DNA from: Parvularculaceae bacterium
Lineage (GTDB): Bacteria; Pseudomonadota; Alphaproteobacteria; Caulobacterales; Parvularculaceae
Assembly: GCA_013389105.1 (NCBI GenBank)
Contig: JACADZ010000083.1
Span: forward strand, 1 to 64,000
Direction: 5' to 3'
Length of the DNA stretch: 64,000 bases
Shown: positions 25,605-33,628 of the stretch, one piece after another
Layout of the letters: every line of letters begins with the position of its first letter
Position numbering within the stretch: position 1 is the first letter of the stretch
Notes under the pieces: generated by a model
Told to the model about the DNA's origin: nothing
The model's input: only the letters and a program-made list of their open reading frames with translations
The model's database searches: none
Translations under genes and position numbers: made by a program

Positions 25605-27596
25605 TCAGATATCAAGCGCTTCTCGGGCGAAGGCCGCGTTTTCAGTGATGAACTGGAAACGCGGCTCCGCTTTTTTGCCCATCAGGCGCTCGACGAGATC
25701 CGCCGAAAACTCGATCCTGTCGTCGGCGATCACGACCCGGGCGAGGCTGCGAGTCTTCGGGTTCATGGTCGTTTCCTTGAGTTGCTCGGGATTCATCTCT
25801 CCGAGCCCCTTGAAGCGGCCCACATCCACCTTCTGGGCGGCCTTGAACTCAGACTTCAGCAGCCGGTCCCGCGCCGCCTCGTCCATCGCATAGACGGACT
25901 TTCCGCCCGCTGACAGTCGGAACAGGGGCGGCTGGGCGAGATAGAGCCGGCCCGCGTCTACGAGCGGACGCATCTCCTGATAGAAAAAAGTGATGAGCAG
26001 CGCGGCGATATGCGCGCCGTCGACGTCGGCGTCGGTCATGATGATGACCTTCTCGTAGCGCAGATCTTCGAGATCGAATTTCGGCCCGAGCCCGACGCCC
26101 AGCGCCTGGGAGATGTCGGCGATCTCCTGGTTCTGCGCAATCTTGTCCCGCCCGGCGGACGCGACGTTGAGGATCTTGCCGCGCAAGGGGAGGATGGCCT
26201 GTGTCGCGCGGTTGCGCGCCTGCTTGGCGGAGCCGCCGGCCGAGTCGCCCTCTACGAGAAAGATTTCGGTGCCCTCGCGATCCCTCTGCGAGCAGTCGGC
26301 GAGCTTGCCGGGAAGGCGGAGCTTGCGCGTGGCCTGCTGTCGCGAGACTTCCTTCTCCTGACGCCGTCGCATTCGGTCGTTCGCCTGGGTGATGATCCAG
26401 TCGAGCAGTTCGTTCGCCTGCTTAGGATGACTGGCGAGCCAATGGTCGAGAGCGGGACGCACCGCGTTCTCGACGAGGCGCGCCGCCTCGGCGGTCGCCA
26501 GCTTGTCCTTGGTCTGGCCCTGAAACTCCGGGTTTCGAACGAACACGGATAAAAGTGCGCCGGCCGTGCCCATCACGTCTTCAGGCGTGACCACGCCGGC
26601 CTTCTTGTTGCCGGCGAGGTCCGCATAGGCCTTGAGGCCCTTGGCGAGCGCGGCTCTGAGGCCCTGTTCATGCGTCCCGCCAGCGGGCGTCGGGATGGTG
26701 TTGCAGTAGGAATTGACGAAGCCGTCAGCCTCGCCGAATCCGGCGGCGCCCCATGCGACGGCCCATTCGACCGCGCCGTGGCCGCCATCCTCCTTGCGCT
26801 CGATCTTGCCGGCGAAAATGTCGTCGACGACCGTCGGCTTTCCCTCGATTAGCGTCTTCAGATAGTCGGTGAGGCCCTGCTCGAAGTGGAACGAAGCCTC
26901 GGTAGGCGTGTCGTCCCTGATGAGGGAGGGCGCGCACCGCCAGCGGATCTCTACCCCGCCGAAGAGATAGGCTTTCGACCTCGCCATGCGGAAAAGCCGC
27001 GCCGGCTTCCATTGCGCCTTTGCGCCGAAAATCTCCGGGTCGGGATGAAAGGAGACGAGCGTGCCGCGCCGGTTCGGAGCTTCGCCGATCTTGACCAGCG
27101 TGCTCGTGGGTTTGCCCCTCGAATAGGTCTGGCGCCACAGCGTCCGGTTACGCGCGATTTCGACGACGAGATGGTCGGAGAGCGCGTTCACCACCGAGAC
27201 CCCGACGCCGTGAAGGCCGCCGGACGTCGTGTAGGCCTTGCCGTCGAACTTTCCGCCCGAATGCAGCATGGTCATGATGACTTCGAGCGCCGACTTGTCC
27301 TTGAACTTCGGATGCGGATCGACCGGGATGCCGCGGCCGTTATCCGTAACGGCGAGGAAGCCGTCTTCCTTCAATTCGACTTCAATGCGCGATGCATGGC
27401 CGGCGACCGCCTCGTCCATGGCGTTGTCGAGGACCTCGGCGAACAGGTGATGCATCGCCTTGTCGTCCGTGCCGCCGATATACATGCCGGGGCGCTTGCG
27501 GACGGGCTCGAGCCCTTCGAGCACCTCGATGTCCTTGGCGGTGTAGTCGCCGCCGAAGAGATCGCCGTCACCGCCTTTGCCGTTCTTCCTCGCCAT
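25605..27596 (-). CDS. parE: DNA topoisomerase IV subunit B (ParE)
   Basis: ATPase subunit of the topoisomerase that unlinks daughter chromosomes. GHKL motifs: EVLDNAMDEAVAG, TDNGRGIPVD and GGLHGVGVSVVNALS. The Toprim part has FLVEGDSAGGSAKQARNR and IIMTDADVDGAHIAAL. The ParE-type C terminus contains GRFKGLGEMNPEQLKETTM and ends at residue 663. The length and the absence of a long inserted domain favour ParE over GyrB. I use ATG 27596 (MARKNGKGGDGDLFGG); upstream codons add a poorly conserved 13-residue head. The gene converges with the small membrane gene, leaving one base between them. Confidence 0.96.
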   Translation of the reverse strand: MARKNGKGGDGDLFGGDYTAKDIEVLEGLEPVRKRPGMYIGGTDDKAMHHLFAEVLDNAMDEAVAGHASRIEVELKEDGFLAVTDNGRGIPVDPHPKFKDKSALEVIMTMLHSGGKFDGKAYTTSGGLHGVGVSVVNALSDHLVVEIARNRTLWRQTYSRGKPTSTLVKIGEAPNRRGTLVSFHPDPEIFGAKAQWKPARLFRMARSKAYLFGGVEIRWRCAPSLIRDDTPTEASFHFEQGLTDYLKTLIEGKPTVVDDIFAGKIERKEDGGHGAVEWAVAWGAAGFGEADGFVNSYCNTIPTPAGGTHEQGLRAALAKGLKAYADLAGNKKAGVVTPEDVMGTAGALLSVFVRNPEFQGQTKDKLATAEAARLVENAVRPALDHWLASHPKQANELLDWIITQANDRMRRRQEKEVSRQQATRKLRLPGKLADCSQRDREGTEIFLVEGDSAGGSAKQARNRATQAILPLRGKILNVASAGRDKIAQNQEIADISQALGVGLGPKFDLEDLRYEKVIIMTDADVDGAHIAALLITFFYQEMRPLVDAGRLYLAQPPLFRLSAGGKSVYAMDEAARDRLLKSEFKAAQKVDVGRFKGLGEMNPEQLKETTMNPKTRSLARVVIADDRIEFSADLVERLMGKKAEPRFQFITENAAFAREALDI

Positions 27597-27718
27597 GCGG
27601 CCCTTCGTTTCTGCGCCGGGGCGAGCACAAGCCATGTTTCCGGAGGTCTAGTCAAATCACCCTGGGGAGAATCGGCGTCGCGACACGAAAGTCGCCGGAC
27701 CGCCCGCCAGCCGGGCCA

Positions 27719-27739
27719 GCTCCCGGCTTTGCCGGGAGC
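27719..27739. promoter_or_regulatory. Perfect 9-bp hairpin upstream of the VOC gene
   Basis: GCTCCCGGC (27719-27727) and GCCGGGAGC (27731-27739) flank a TTT loop. It lies in the 194 bases between the divergent starts of parE and the VOC gene, 51 bases before the latter. There is no T tail on the plus strand (ATCTTAGAG follows), so it may be a leader structure or a terminator of a short transcript. Confidence 0.5.
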
Positions 27740-27790
27740 ATCTTAGAGCGTAACGTGACCGGACGACTCGCCGCCCGGCATGGAGGGTTC

Positions 27791-28267
27791 ATGAACAAGG
27801 TCACCTTATGCCTCTGGTATGATCGTACGGCCGAGGAGGCGGCGCTCTTTTACGCAAGAACCTTCCCGGACAGCCGCGTCGCCGCTATTCGTCGAGCGCC
27901 GGACGACTTTCCTGGCGGGAAAAAGGGCGACGTGCTGACGGTCGAGTTCACCGTGTTCGGAACGCCCTGCATCGGCCTCAACGGCGGACCTATCTTTCCA
28001 CACAGCGAGGCTTTCTCTTTCCAGATCGCGACGGAGACGCAGGAGGAGACCGATCGCTACTGGAATGCCATCGTCGGCAATGGCGGACAGGAAAGCGCCT
28101 GCGGCTGGTGCAAGGACAAATGGGGCGTCTCATGGCAGATCACGCCGCGCGTCCTGACGGAGGCGATGGCGGCGGGCGGCGACCGGGCCAGGCGCGCATT
28201 CGCGGCGATGATGACCATGAAGAAGATAGATGTGGCGGCCATAGAACGCGCCGCAGGCGGCGGCTGA
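27791..28267 (+). CDS. PhnB/3-demethylubiquinone-methyltransferase-like VOC protein
   Basis: Vicinal-oxygen-chelate fold protein of the PhnB/DUF family. The start MNKVTLCLWYDRTAEEAALFYARTFPDS and the segments EFTVFGTPCIGLNGGP, FQIATETQEETDRYWNAI and CGWCKDKWGVSWQITP are typical of this group. Length is 158 residues. ATG 27791 follows GGAGGG; the frame stays open upstream, but that part is antisense to parE and is not used. It likely dimerises; its substrate is not known. It converges with chvG 12 bases away. Confidence 0.9.
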   Translation: MNKVTLCLWYDRTAEEAALFYARTFPDSRVAAIRRAPDDFPGGKKGDVLTVEFTVFGTPCIGLNGGPIFPHSEAFSFQIATETQEETDRYWNAIVGNGGQESACGWCKDKWGVSWQITPRVLTEAMAAGGDRARRAFAAMMTMKKIDVAAIERAAGGG

Positions 28268-28279
28268 CCGGGGCCGCCT

Positions 28280-29992
28280 TCAGGCGCCGGGCAATTCCAC
28301 GACGAAACGGGCGCCCAGGCTCTTTCCGGCTGGGTCTTGGGGGTCTGCGAGGCGGTTCTCGGCGTGGATTTGTCCGCCGTGCGAGGCGACGATCTGCCTG
28401 CAGATGGCGAGGCCGAGGCCGGAATTGTTGCCGAAGGCCGAGCCGGCGGGGCGCTTGGTGTAGAAGCGGTCAAACACCTTTTCGAGCGACTCCGGCGGGA
28501 TGCCGGGCCCGTCGTCCTCAACGACTCCGACGAGGGTTCCGTCGCCGCGCGCCGACAGGCTGACGCGAACCTCGCCGCCCTTCGGACTGAAGGACCGCGC
28601 ATTGTCGATCAGGTTGCGGAACACCTGGCCGAGCGCGCCGGGATTGCCGAAGAGATACAGCGGCGCGCCGCTCGGGTCGAAAGAGACCCGCGCCTCGCCC
28701 TCTTTCATCGTCGTCGCGTACATGTCGACGACATCGGCGATGAGCTTGCGCAGATCGACGGCGGTTCGGGCGCCGCGCGCGAGTTCGGCGTCGAGCCGCG
28801 ACGCGTTGGAAATGTCCGTAATCAGACGATCCATGCGCGCGACATCCTTCTTGATCACGCCCATAAGCTTCTCGCGCGCCTCCGGCGCCTTGGCGATGTC
28901 GAGCGTTTCAACGGCGCTCCTGATGGAGGTCAGCGGGTTCTTCAGCTCATGCGCCACGTCGGCGGCGAAACTTTCGATCGCGTCGATCCGCGCGTAGATC
29001 GCCTTGGTCATGGAGCGCAGCGACGCCGACAGCTCGCCGATCTCATCGCGACGGTGGGTGAAATCGGGGATCCGCGTACGGCCGGCCAGCGCGATGCCCT
29101 CGCGCACCTTGTCGGCCGCGAGGGCAAGCTGGCGGATGGGCTGAGCGATGGCCGCGGTCAGAAGCAGCGACGACAGGATCGCGGCCGTCGCGGCGAGTCC
29201 GAAGAAGGGCAGGATGGCGCGTCGCGTCTCATCAACGACCTTGTCGATGCCGCCGGCCTCCGCCGTGACAACCCCGTAAATCGCCTGCACCTTGCGGATC
29301 GGGACCGTGACGGAGGCGACAAGTTCGCCGTTCTCGTTAAGTCGGACGGAGGCCACGCCCCGATCGTCCGCGAAGGGGGAGGACGCCATCGCGTCGGCGA
29401 TTTCGCTCTCGATCGATCGGCGTGCGGCGGCGCGGCGATAGCCGCTCGACAGGGCTTCCTTGAGAAGTTCCGAGGCGCGCCGCGGCAAGGCCGCCAGCGC
29501 TCCGCCGGCCCCGGGGCTGTCAATCGGCTGCAATTCCTCGGCGACGATCTGGTCGCGCCGCAGGACGACGTCTTCGACCAGCAGCTCGGCGGCGTTGGGA
29601 ACGGGGCCCTTGCCCTGCGGCGCGCGAAAGACCCGCACCCGGCCCTCGAAGCTGTCCCAAACGCGGTTGAACACGTCGGTGACGAAGGTCTCGTTGAGCG
29701 TCAGCCCGCAAATCTGGTTGGCGGCCCCGGCGGCCGCGGCGGTCTCGGCGTCGATCGCCCCGCAGGCGTCTGCGTCGATGGCGGTTTGGGCGAGAACGTC
29801 GGCGAAGAGCTGGGCCTGCGCGCGCACGCCTTCAAGTTTGGCGGCGATGAGGCCGTCCCGATATTGCGTCAGGCCGAACGATCCGAGCAGCAGGATGACG
29901 AGCCCGATCAGGTTCGCAAGAACGATGGTGATCGTCAGGCGCGAAACCGACAGCGCACCGGCCCTCTGCTTTTTGCCGGCACCGTCCGCCAT
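28280..29992 (-). CDS. chvG: Envelope-sensing histidine kinase ChvG
   Basis: Inner-membrane sensor of the ChvG-ChvI system, which responds to envelope stress, acid and cell-wall damage in alphaproteobacteria. It has a first membrane helix (about residues 20-42), a periplasmic sensor domain (about 43-258), a second helix (about 260-282) and a HAMP region (about 283-335). The kinase core has HELKNPLTS with phospho-acceptor His348. The ATPase part shows NLIDNARSFSP, DDGPGIPP and GLGLAICRQI. Length is 570 residues. It lies 21 bases downstream of chvI in the same operon. Downstream hprK and ptsH, common in related genomes, are absent here. Confidence 0.92.
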   Translation of the reverse strand: MADGAGKKQRAGALSVSRLTITIVLANLIGLVILLLGSFGLTQYRDGLIAAKLEGVRAQAQLFADVLAQTAIDADACGAIDAETAAAAGAANQICGLTLNETFVTDVFNRVWDSFEGRVRVFRAPQGKGPVPNAAELLVEDVVLRRDQIVAEELQPIDSPGAGGALAALPRRASELLKEALSSGYRRAAARRSIESEIADAMASSPFADDRGVASVRLNENGELVASVTVPIRKVQAIYGVVTAEAGGIDKVVDETRRAILPFFGLAATAAILSSLLLTAAIAQPIRQLALAADKVREGIALAGRTRIPDFTHRRDEIGELSASLRSMTKAIYARIDAIESFAADVAHELKNPLTSIRSAVETLDIAKAPEAREKLMGVIKKDVARMDRLITDISNASRLDAELARGARTAVDLRKLIADVVDMYATTMKEGEARVSFDPSGAPLYLFGNPGALGQVFRNLIDNARSFSPKGGEVRVSLSARGDGTLVGVVEDDGPGIPPESLEKVFDRFYTKRPAGSAFGNNSGLGLAICRQIVASHGGQIHAENRLADPQDPAGKSLGARFVVELPGA

Positions 29993-30013
29993 CAGGCGCC
30001 GATCCCTCCCGGA

Positions 30014-30709
30014 TCAGACTTCGTTGTATTTGTAGCCGACGCCGTAGAGCGTTTCGATCGAGTCGAACTCGCGATCGACCACGCGGAACTTTTTCCGGAT
30101 GCGCTTGATATGGCTGTCGATGGTGCGGTCGTCGACATAGACCTGGTCGTCATAAGCCGCATCCATAAGCTGATCCCGGCTTTTCACATAGCCCGGCCGC
30201 TGCGCCAGCGATTCGAGGATCAGGAACTCGGTGACTGTCAGCGTCACCGGCTGGCCTTTCCACAGGCAAGCGTGGCGCATTGGGTCGAGAGTGAGTTCGC
30301 CGCGGCGCACGATCTTCTTTTCTTCTTCGGCCGTCGGCGTCGGACTCGCCTGGCGACGACGCAGGACGGCTTTCACGCGCTCGAGCAGCAGGCGCTGTGA
30401 GAAAGGCTTCTTGACATAATCGTCGGCGCCCATGGTGAGGCCGAGCACCTCGTCGATTTCCTCGTCCTTGGAGGTGAGGAAGATCAGGGGCAGGTCCGAC
30501 GACTGGCGGATGCGGCGGAGCAGCTCCATCCCGTCCATGGTCGGCATCTTGATGTCGGAGATAACGAGGTCGGGCGGGCTCCCGGTGATGTCAGACAGGG
30601 CCGCGGCCCCGTCCTCGAAGGTCTTCACCTTGTGGCCTTCCGCCTCGAGCGCCATAGAAACAGAGGTGAGGATGTTTTCGTCGTCATCGACGAGCGCGAT
30701 GGTCGCCAT
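30014..30709 (-). CDS. chvI: OmpR-family response regulator ChvI
   Basis: DNA-binding partner of ChvG. The receiver domain has VDDDENIL, the phosphorylated Asp52 ([14 protein letters not shown]), [12 protein letters not shown] and [15 protein letters not shown]. The C-terminal winged helix has [32 protein letters not shown] and ends [29 protein letters not shown]. This C-terminal DNA-binding sequence, with its Val-Asp-Arg-Glu-Phe segment, is close to known ChvI proteins. Length is 231 residues. A six-base inverted repeat lies about 25-40 bases upstream of the start. Confidence 0.93.
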   Translation of the reverse strand: MATIALVDDDENILTSVSMALEAEGHKVKTFEDGAAALSDITGSPPDLVISDIKMPTMDGMELLRRIRQSSDLPLIFLTSKDEEIDEVLGLTMGADDYVKKPFSQRLLLERVKAVLRRRQASPTPTAEEEKKIVRRGELTLDPMRHACLWKGQPVTLTVTEFLILESLAQRPGYVKSRDQLMDAAYDDQVYVDDRTIDSHIKRIRKKFRVVDREFDSIETLYGVGYKYNEV

Positions 30710-30732
30710 GTTGGGCCCTTCTGAGGTTCTGC

Positions 30733-30750
30733 GAAATCTTACGCGATTTC
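30733..30750. promoter_or_regulatory. Small inverted repeat upstream of chvI
   Basis: GAAATC (30733-30738) and GATTTC (30745-30750) flank TTACGC, about 25 bases before the chvI start on the minus strand. This is the right place for an operator or leader structure. I do not claim it is a ChvI site. Confidence 0.3.
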
Positions 30751-30846
30751 ATGGGGATAAGGTAAGCCCGCGGCGAGGGCCGCGCGAAGGCGCGAGGGGG
30801 GCGGATTTGGGGCCGGGCGCGTCGCGGCCGCGGCGTTTTCGCGCGG

Positions 30847-31152
30847 CTAGGCCGCGCCAGCCCTTTGCGCCGCGGAGTCGATGACGACGGCGAGGGCCGC
30901 GTCCCGTCGCGAAAGCCCCCCGACGTCATGGGTGGCCAGCGTGATGTCGACCCGGTTGTAGACGTTGAACCATTCAGGGTGGTGGTCAGCCTTCTCCGCC
31001 GCGAGCGCCACCGCCGTCATGAATGAAAATGCGGCGTTGAAGTCGTGGAAGCGCAAGGATCGCACCGCCGCGTCGCGATCCGCCGCCGGCGCCCATGCCG
31101 GGTGATTGCGGAAGAAGGCGGCGCGCTCGGCTTCTGTCAATCTGGCGATCAT
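30847..31152 (-). CDS. phhB: Pterin-4a-carbinolamine dehydratase
   Basis: Dehydrates 4a-hydroxytetrahydropterin during recycling of the tetrahydropterin cofactor of aromatic amino acid hydroxylases. The active-site signature is [24 protein letters not shown], here split as EKADHHPEW then the [13 protein letters not shown] strand, and [11 protein letters not shown] precedes it. ATG 31152 ([14 protein letters not shown]) gives 101 residues, the normal size. Upstream ATGs in the frame would overlap the next gene. No phenylalanine hydroxylase gene is in the window, so it may have a general pterin role. It shares the strand with the flavin-fold gene 53 bases upstream. Confidence 0.92.
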   Translation of the reverse strand: MIARLTEAERAAFFRNHPAWAPAADRDAAVRSLRFHDFNAAFSFMTAVALAAEKADHHPEWFNVYNRVDITLATHDVGGLSRRDAALAVVIDSAAQRAGAA

Positions 31153-31205
31153 CACGCAGGCGCCATTCTGCCAAGCGACGATCATGCAACGAGAACTACT
31201 CGGTT

Positions 31206-31700
31206 TCAACTGCAAACGCCGGCCATTTTTGGCGGCGATGCGACGCATTTCAACTCGGCGTGTCCGAACCCTTTTGAGTAGTCGAGCACCGAAATAACCT
31301 CGGGGTCGATACGAAAGATCGCGATCGCGTCAGGATCCCCTATGCTGATGAACTCCACGATCTGCGGAAAGCGCCTCAACATCAGCTCCGACACGCGCAT
31401 CAACTCGACGTCGTCCTGAACGCGCACAGCGCGGCCGCCGATGGATACGCCGCGGATTTCCCGCCAGTCCTCATAGGGCGCCGTGACGGTCGCAGACATG
31501 CGGTCGTCAAGCGCGATATTGCGGAACTTCTGGCTGTCCTTCGAGCAGCCGAAATATATCTTGAGGCCGTCGTTGACGAAGCTCACCACCGTCGCCTGTG
31601 GATAGCCGTCCGGCCGGTTGAGCGCGATGGTGAGGTCTCTGGCGTCGTCGAGCACGCTGAGGACGGACTTGCGGGACGCTTCTTCCATGACGATAGTCAT
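31206..31700 (-). CDS. Pyridoxamine 5'-phosphate oxidase-fold (FMN-binding split barrel) protein
   Basis: The PNPOx/FMN split-barrel pattern is visible: [26 protein letters not shown], then [24 protein letters not shown], and a late [14 protein letters not shown]. Length is 164 residues. It probably binds FMN, F420 or haem as a small reductase or ligand-binding protein; which one cannot be told. It is on the minus strand just upstream of phhB, perhaps in the same transcript. It diverges from the GNAT gene with 49 bases between starts. Confidence 0.85.
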   Translation of the reverse strand: MTIVMEEASRKSVLSVLDDARDLTIALNRPDGYPQATVVSFVNDGLKIYFGCSKDSQKFRNIALDDRMSATVTAPYEDWREIRGVSIGGRAVRVQDDVELMRVSELMLRRFPQIVEFISIGDPDAIAIFRIDPEVISVLDYSKGFGHAELKCVASPPKMAGVCS

Positions 31701-31749
31701 TGTTCTCCCTCGCAGCGCTGCGTCAGCTTAAATGGGAGATGCGCCCGCC

Positions 31750-32352
31750 ATGCCCAATGATCCAGGTCAAAAGCCGCCGCGACCCATCGCCGCGAGACCG
31801 CTTCGCAAGGCGGACTGGCCGCTCATCGAGGAGCTTTTCGGCGACAACGGCGCTTGCGGCGGATGCTGGTGCATGTTCTGGCGGATACCGAAAGGCGGCG
31901 CCTACTGGGACGCCCAGAAAGGCGAGGGCAATCGACGGGCGTTCCGGAAACTCGTAGAGCGGGGTGCGGCGACTGGCGTCCTCGCCCTCGACGGCAAGAC
32001 GCCGATCGGCTGGGCGTCGGTCGCACCGCGCGCCGATTTCGCCTATTTCGACCGCTCACGGACGATCCCGCCGCCGGCCGACGAGAAGACCTGGAGCGTC
32101 ACCTGCTTTTTCGTGAAGCGTGGCTGGCGCCGTCGCGGAGTCGCCGGGGCCCTGCTCGCGGAAGCCGTCGATTACGCAAGCCGAAAGAAGGCGCGGCTCA
32201 TCGAAGGCTACCCGGCGGCGAGTTGGGACGGGGCGAAGATGCCCGACGCTTTCGTTCATACCGGTCTTCCCTCCCTCTTCGAGGCCGCCGGTTTCGAGTT
32301 CGCTGAGGCGGCGGGCGCCCGAGCCGTCTGGCGCCGCCGTCTCGCCGGCTGA
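31750..32352 (+). CDS. GNAT-family N-acetyltransferase
   Basis: Acetyl-CoA-dependent acyltransferase fold. The central motif A is SVTCFFVKRGWRRRGVAGALLAEAV, with R-x-x-G-V-A-G as the CoA pyrophosphate loop. PIGWASVAPRADF is strand beta-4. An unusual GACGGCWCMFWRIP near residue 40 is seen in a conserved subgroup of GNATs. ATG 31750 is preferred because GGGAGA lies about ten bases before it; ATG 31732 in the same frame has no ribosome site. Length is 200 residues. Substrate unknown. Confidence 0.88.
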   Translation: MPNDPGQKPPRPIAARPLRKADWPLIEELFGDNGACGGCWCMFWRIPKGGAYWDAQKGEGNRRAFRKLVERGAATGVLALDGKTPIGWASVAPRADFAYFDRSRTIPPPADEKTWSVTCFFVKRGWRRRGVAGALLAEAVDYASRKKARLIEGYPAASWDGAKMPDAFVHTGLPSLFEAAGFEFAEAAGARAVWRRRLAG

Positions 32353-32398
32353 AGCGCCTGCTTTTGCGTTGCCGGCGCTTTTCTGCAAAACTGCGTTC

Positions 32399-32995
32399 AT
32401 GAACCGCTCACATATCGCTCCCGCCCCCGTCGCCGCCTGTCTTGCCGGTTGCCTCGCCTTCGCGCCGCCGGTTCTCGCCCACCATCACGACGAGTCCCCG
32501 GCCGAAGAACATGCGGGCGAGAACGGAAACACCCGGGCCGCGGCGGCCGCTCATGACGAGGCCGGAACGCTTGCGGGGGACGAATTGCCGGCGAACGATC
32601 TGTCAACCGCCCTTGGGAGCAAGATCTCTTCGCCCTCCCTGTCGGGCGGGTCGTTGCACGCATCGCCCAAGATCCTCAACAACACGACTGTCTCCAACGA
32701 CCTGAAGGCCGCGCTCGAGCCGCGCGCAAAACCGGCCGTCCCGGCCTCCGGCGATCCGGCCGTCGCCGCCGCGCCCCCGTCCGCGACCGTCGCCGCGCCG
32801 GAGACGATCGACCTTCAAATAGCTCCGACGGAGACGGCGCTTCCCGAGGCCGGGCCGGCGAGGGTCGAAGGGGCGCCGGCGCGGCCGGGCGGGCCCGGAT
32901 CCTTCCTGCCTCTCCTCGGCGTCGGCGCGTTCGCTCTCGCCGCTGGGTTTATCGTTGCGCGCGTGCTGCGCGGGCGCGGCGGCCGGGCGTCCTGA
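32399..32995 (+). CDS. Low-complexity secreted protein with C-terminal membrane tail
   Basis: A signal peptide (SHIAPAPVAACLAGCLAFAPPVLA) is followed by a His-rich HHHDESPAEEHAGE start of the mature protein. About 120 residues are rich in Ala, Pro, Thr and Ser. A C-terminal hydrophobic helix (FLPLLGVGAFALAAGFIVARVL) ends in an Arg-rich tail (RGRGGRAS). The layout 'signal, low-complexity stalk, helix, basic tail' is that of a surface protein held by, or processed at, its C terminus. Length is 198 residues. I recognise no family. The His cluster could bind metal. It ends 15 bases from the convergent DUF423 gene. Confidence 0.7.
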   Translation: MNRSHIAPAPVAACLAGCLAFAPPVLAHHHDESPAEEHAGENGNTRAAAAAHDEAGTLAGDELPANDLSTALGSKISSPSLSGGSLHASPKILNNTTVSNDLKAALEPRAKPAVPASGDPAVAAAPPSATVAAPETIDLQIAPTETALPEAGPARVEGAPARPGGPGSFLPLLGVGAFALAAGFIVARVLRGRGGRAS

Positions 32996-33010
32996 GACGA
33001 TGCGCTCCGC

Positions 33011-33364
33011 CTACGGACGGCCGGGCCCGGCGAAGATGAGCGCCGCGAGCCCCAGGAGCGCCGTTGCACCGCCGATCGGAACGAGGACGATGATGGGCGG
33101 CCTCAGGCCGGTGAAGACGATGAAATAGAGCATGGCGGCGAAGACGGTGATCCCGACCGCCATCGCTGTCGTCGCAAGTCGCGCCCGCGTGTTTGCGGCG
33201 GCGAGCATCAGGATAATCCCTATTAGCGCCTCAAAGGTCGAGCCCGTCCGCGCGAGGTCGAGGGCATGGGCGTCGAGCGCATCTCGCAGGGGATGCAGCG
33301 AAAGAAACAGGATGGCGCCGCCGATCAGGGCGTGCACGGTTCCGCCCACCCAGGCCAGTCGCAT
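33011..33364 (-). CDS. Small DUF423-like membrane protein
   Basis: A 117-residue protein with four hydrophobic segments: AWVGGTVHALIGGAILFL, FEALIGIILMLAA, TTAMAVGITVFAAMLYFIV and IIVLVPIGGATALLGLAALIF. DAHALDLARTGSTFEALIG and the final PIGG-x4-LG pattern recall the DUF423 (YgdD) family. Function unknown. The 264 bases between this start and the hybrid kinase at 33629 hold no gene I can support; a 25-codon frame at 33481 is too short and has no ribosome site. Confidence 0.7.
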   Translation of the reverse strand: MRLAWVGGTVHALIGGAILFLSLHPLRDALDAHALDLARTGSTFEALIGIILMLAAANTRARLATTAMAVGITVFAAMLYFIVFTGLRPPIIVLVPIGGATALLGLAALIFAGPGRP

Positions 33365-33628
33365 GGTTCCCTCTACCTTGGAGCCCTTGATCCTAAGCGA
33401 ACGAGCCGGCGCCGGCCAGCTTCTCCCAGACCGGAAAACCGCGCGAGTGGTTGCAGGTTGGGTTGCAGGGGGGGGCCGTCATGGCGGCGCGATCCGCAGC
33501 CCCGTTGGATTCGCCCCGACGGCGGGGACCCGGAAAGGCTCGGGCGTCATGGCGTTAACCGTGTCTTTAGGCCGACAGAACTACAACCCTCGACGGGGAG
33601 GCGGTCGCGGAACATCGGGGTACGACGC

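Noticed and set aside
28337-30400. A 687-codon open frame on the plus strand across chvG and chvI
   Set aside because: It covers two well-defined genes on the other strand, and its protein is low in hydrophobic order and rich in Arg, Asp and Gly, as expected for a shadow frame.
33481-33558. A 25-codon frame in the 264-base gap before the hybrid kinase
   Set aside because: No convincing ribosome site, Arg/Pro-rich with no hydrophobic segment; judged to be leader sequence.
33553-33570. TTAA plus TTTAG with about CtrA spacing upstream of the hybrid kinase
   Set aside because: The second half does not match TTAA at seven bases, and single mismatched copies are expected by chance.
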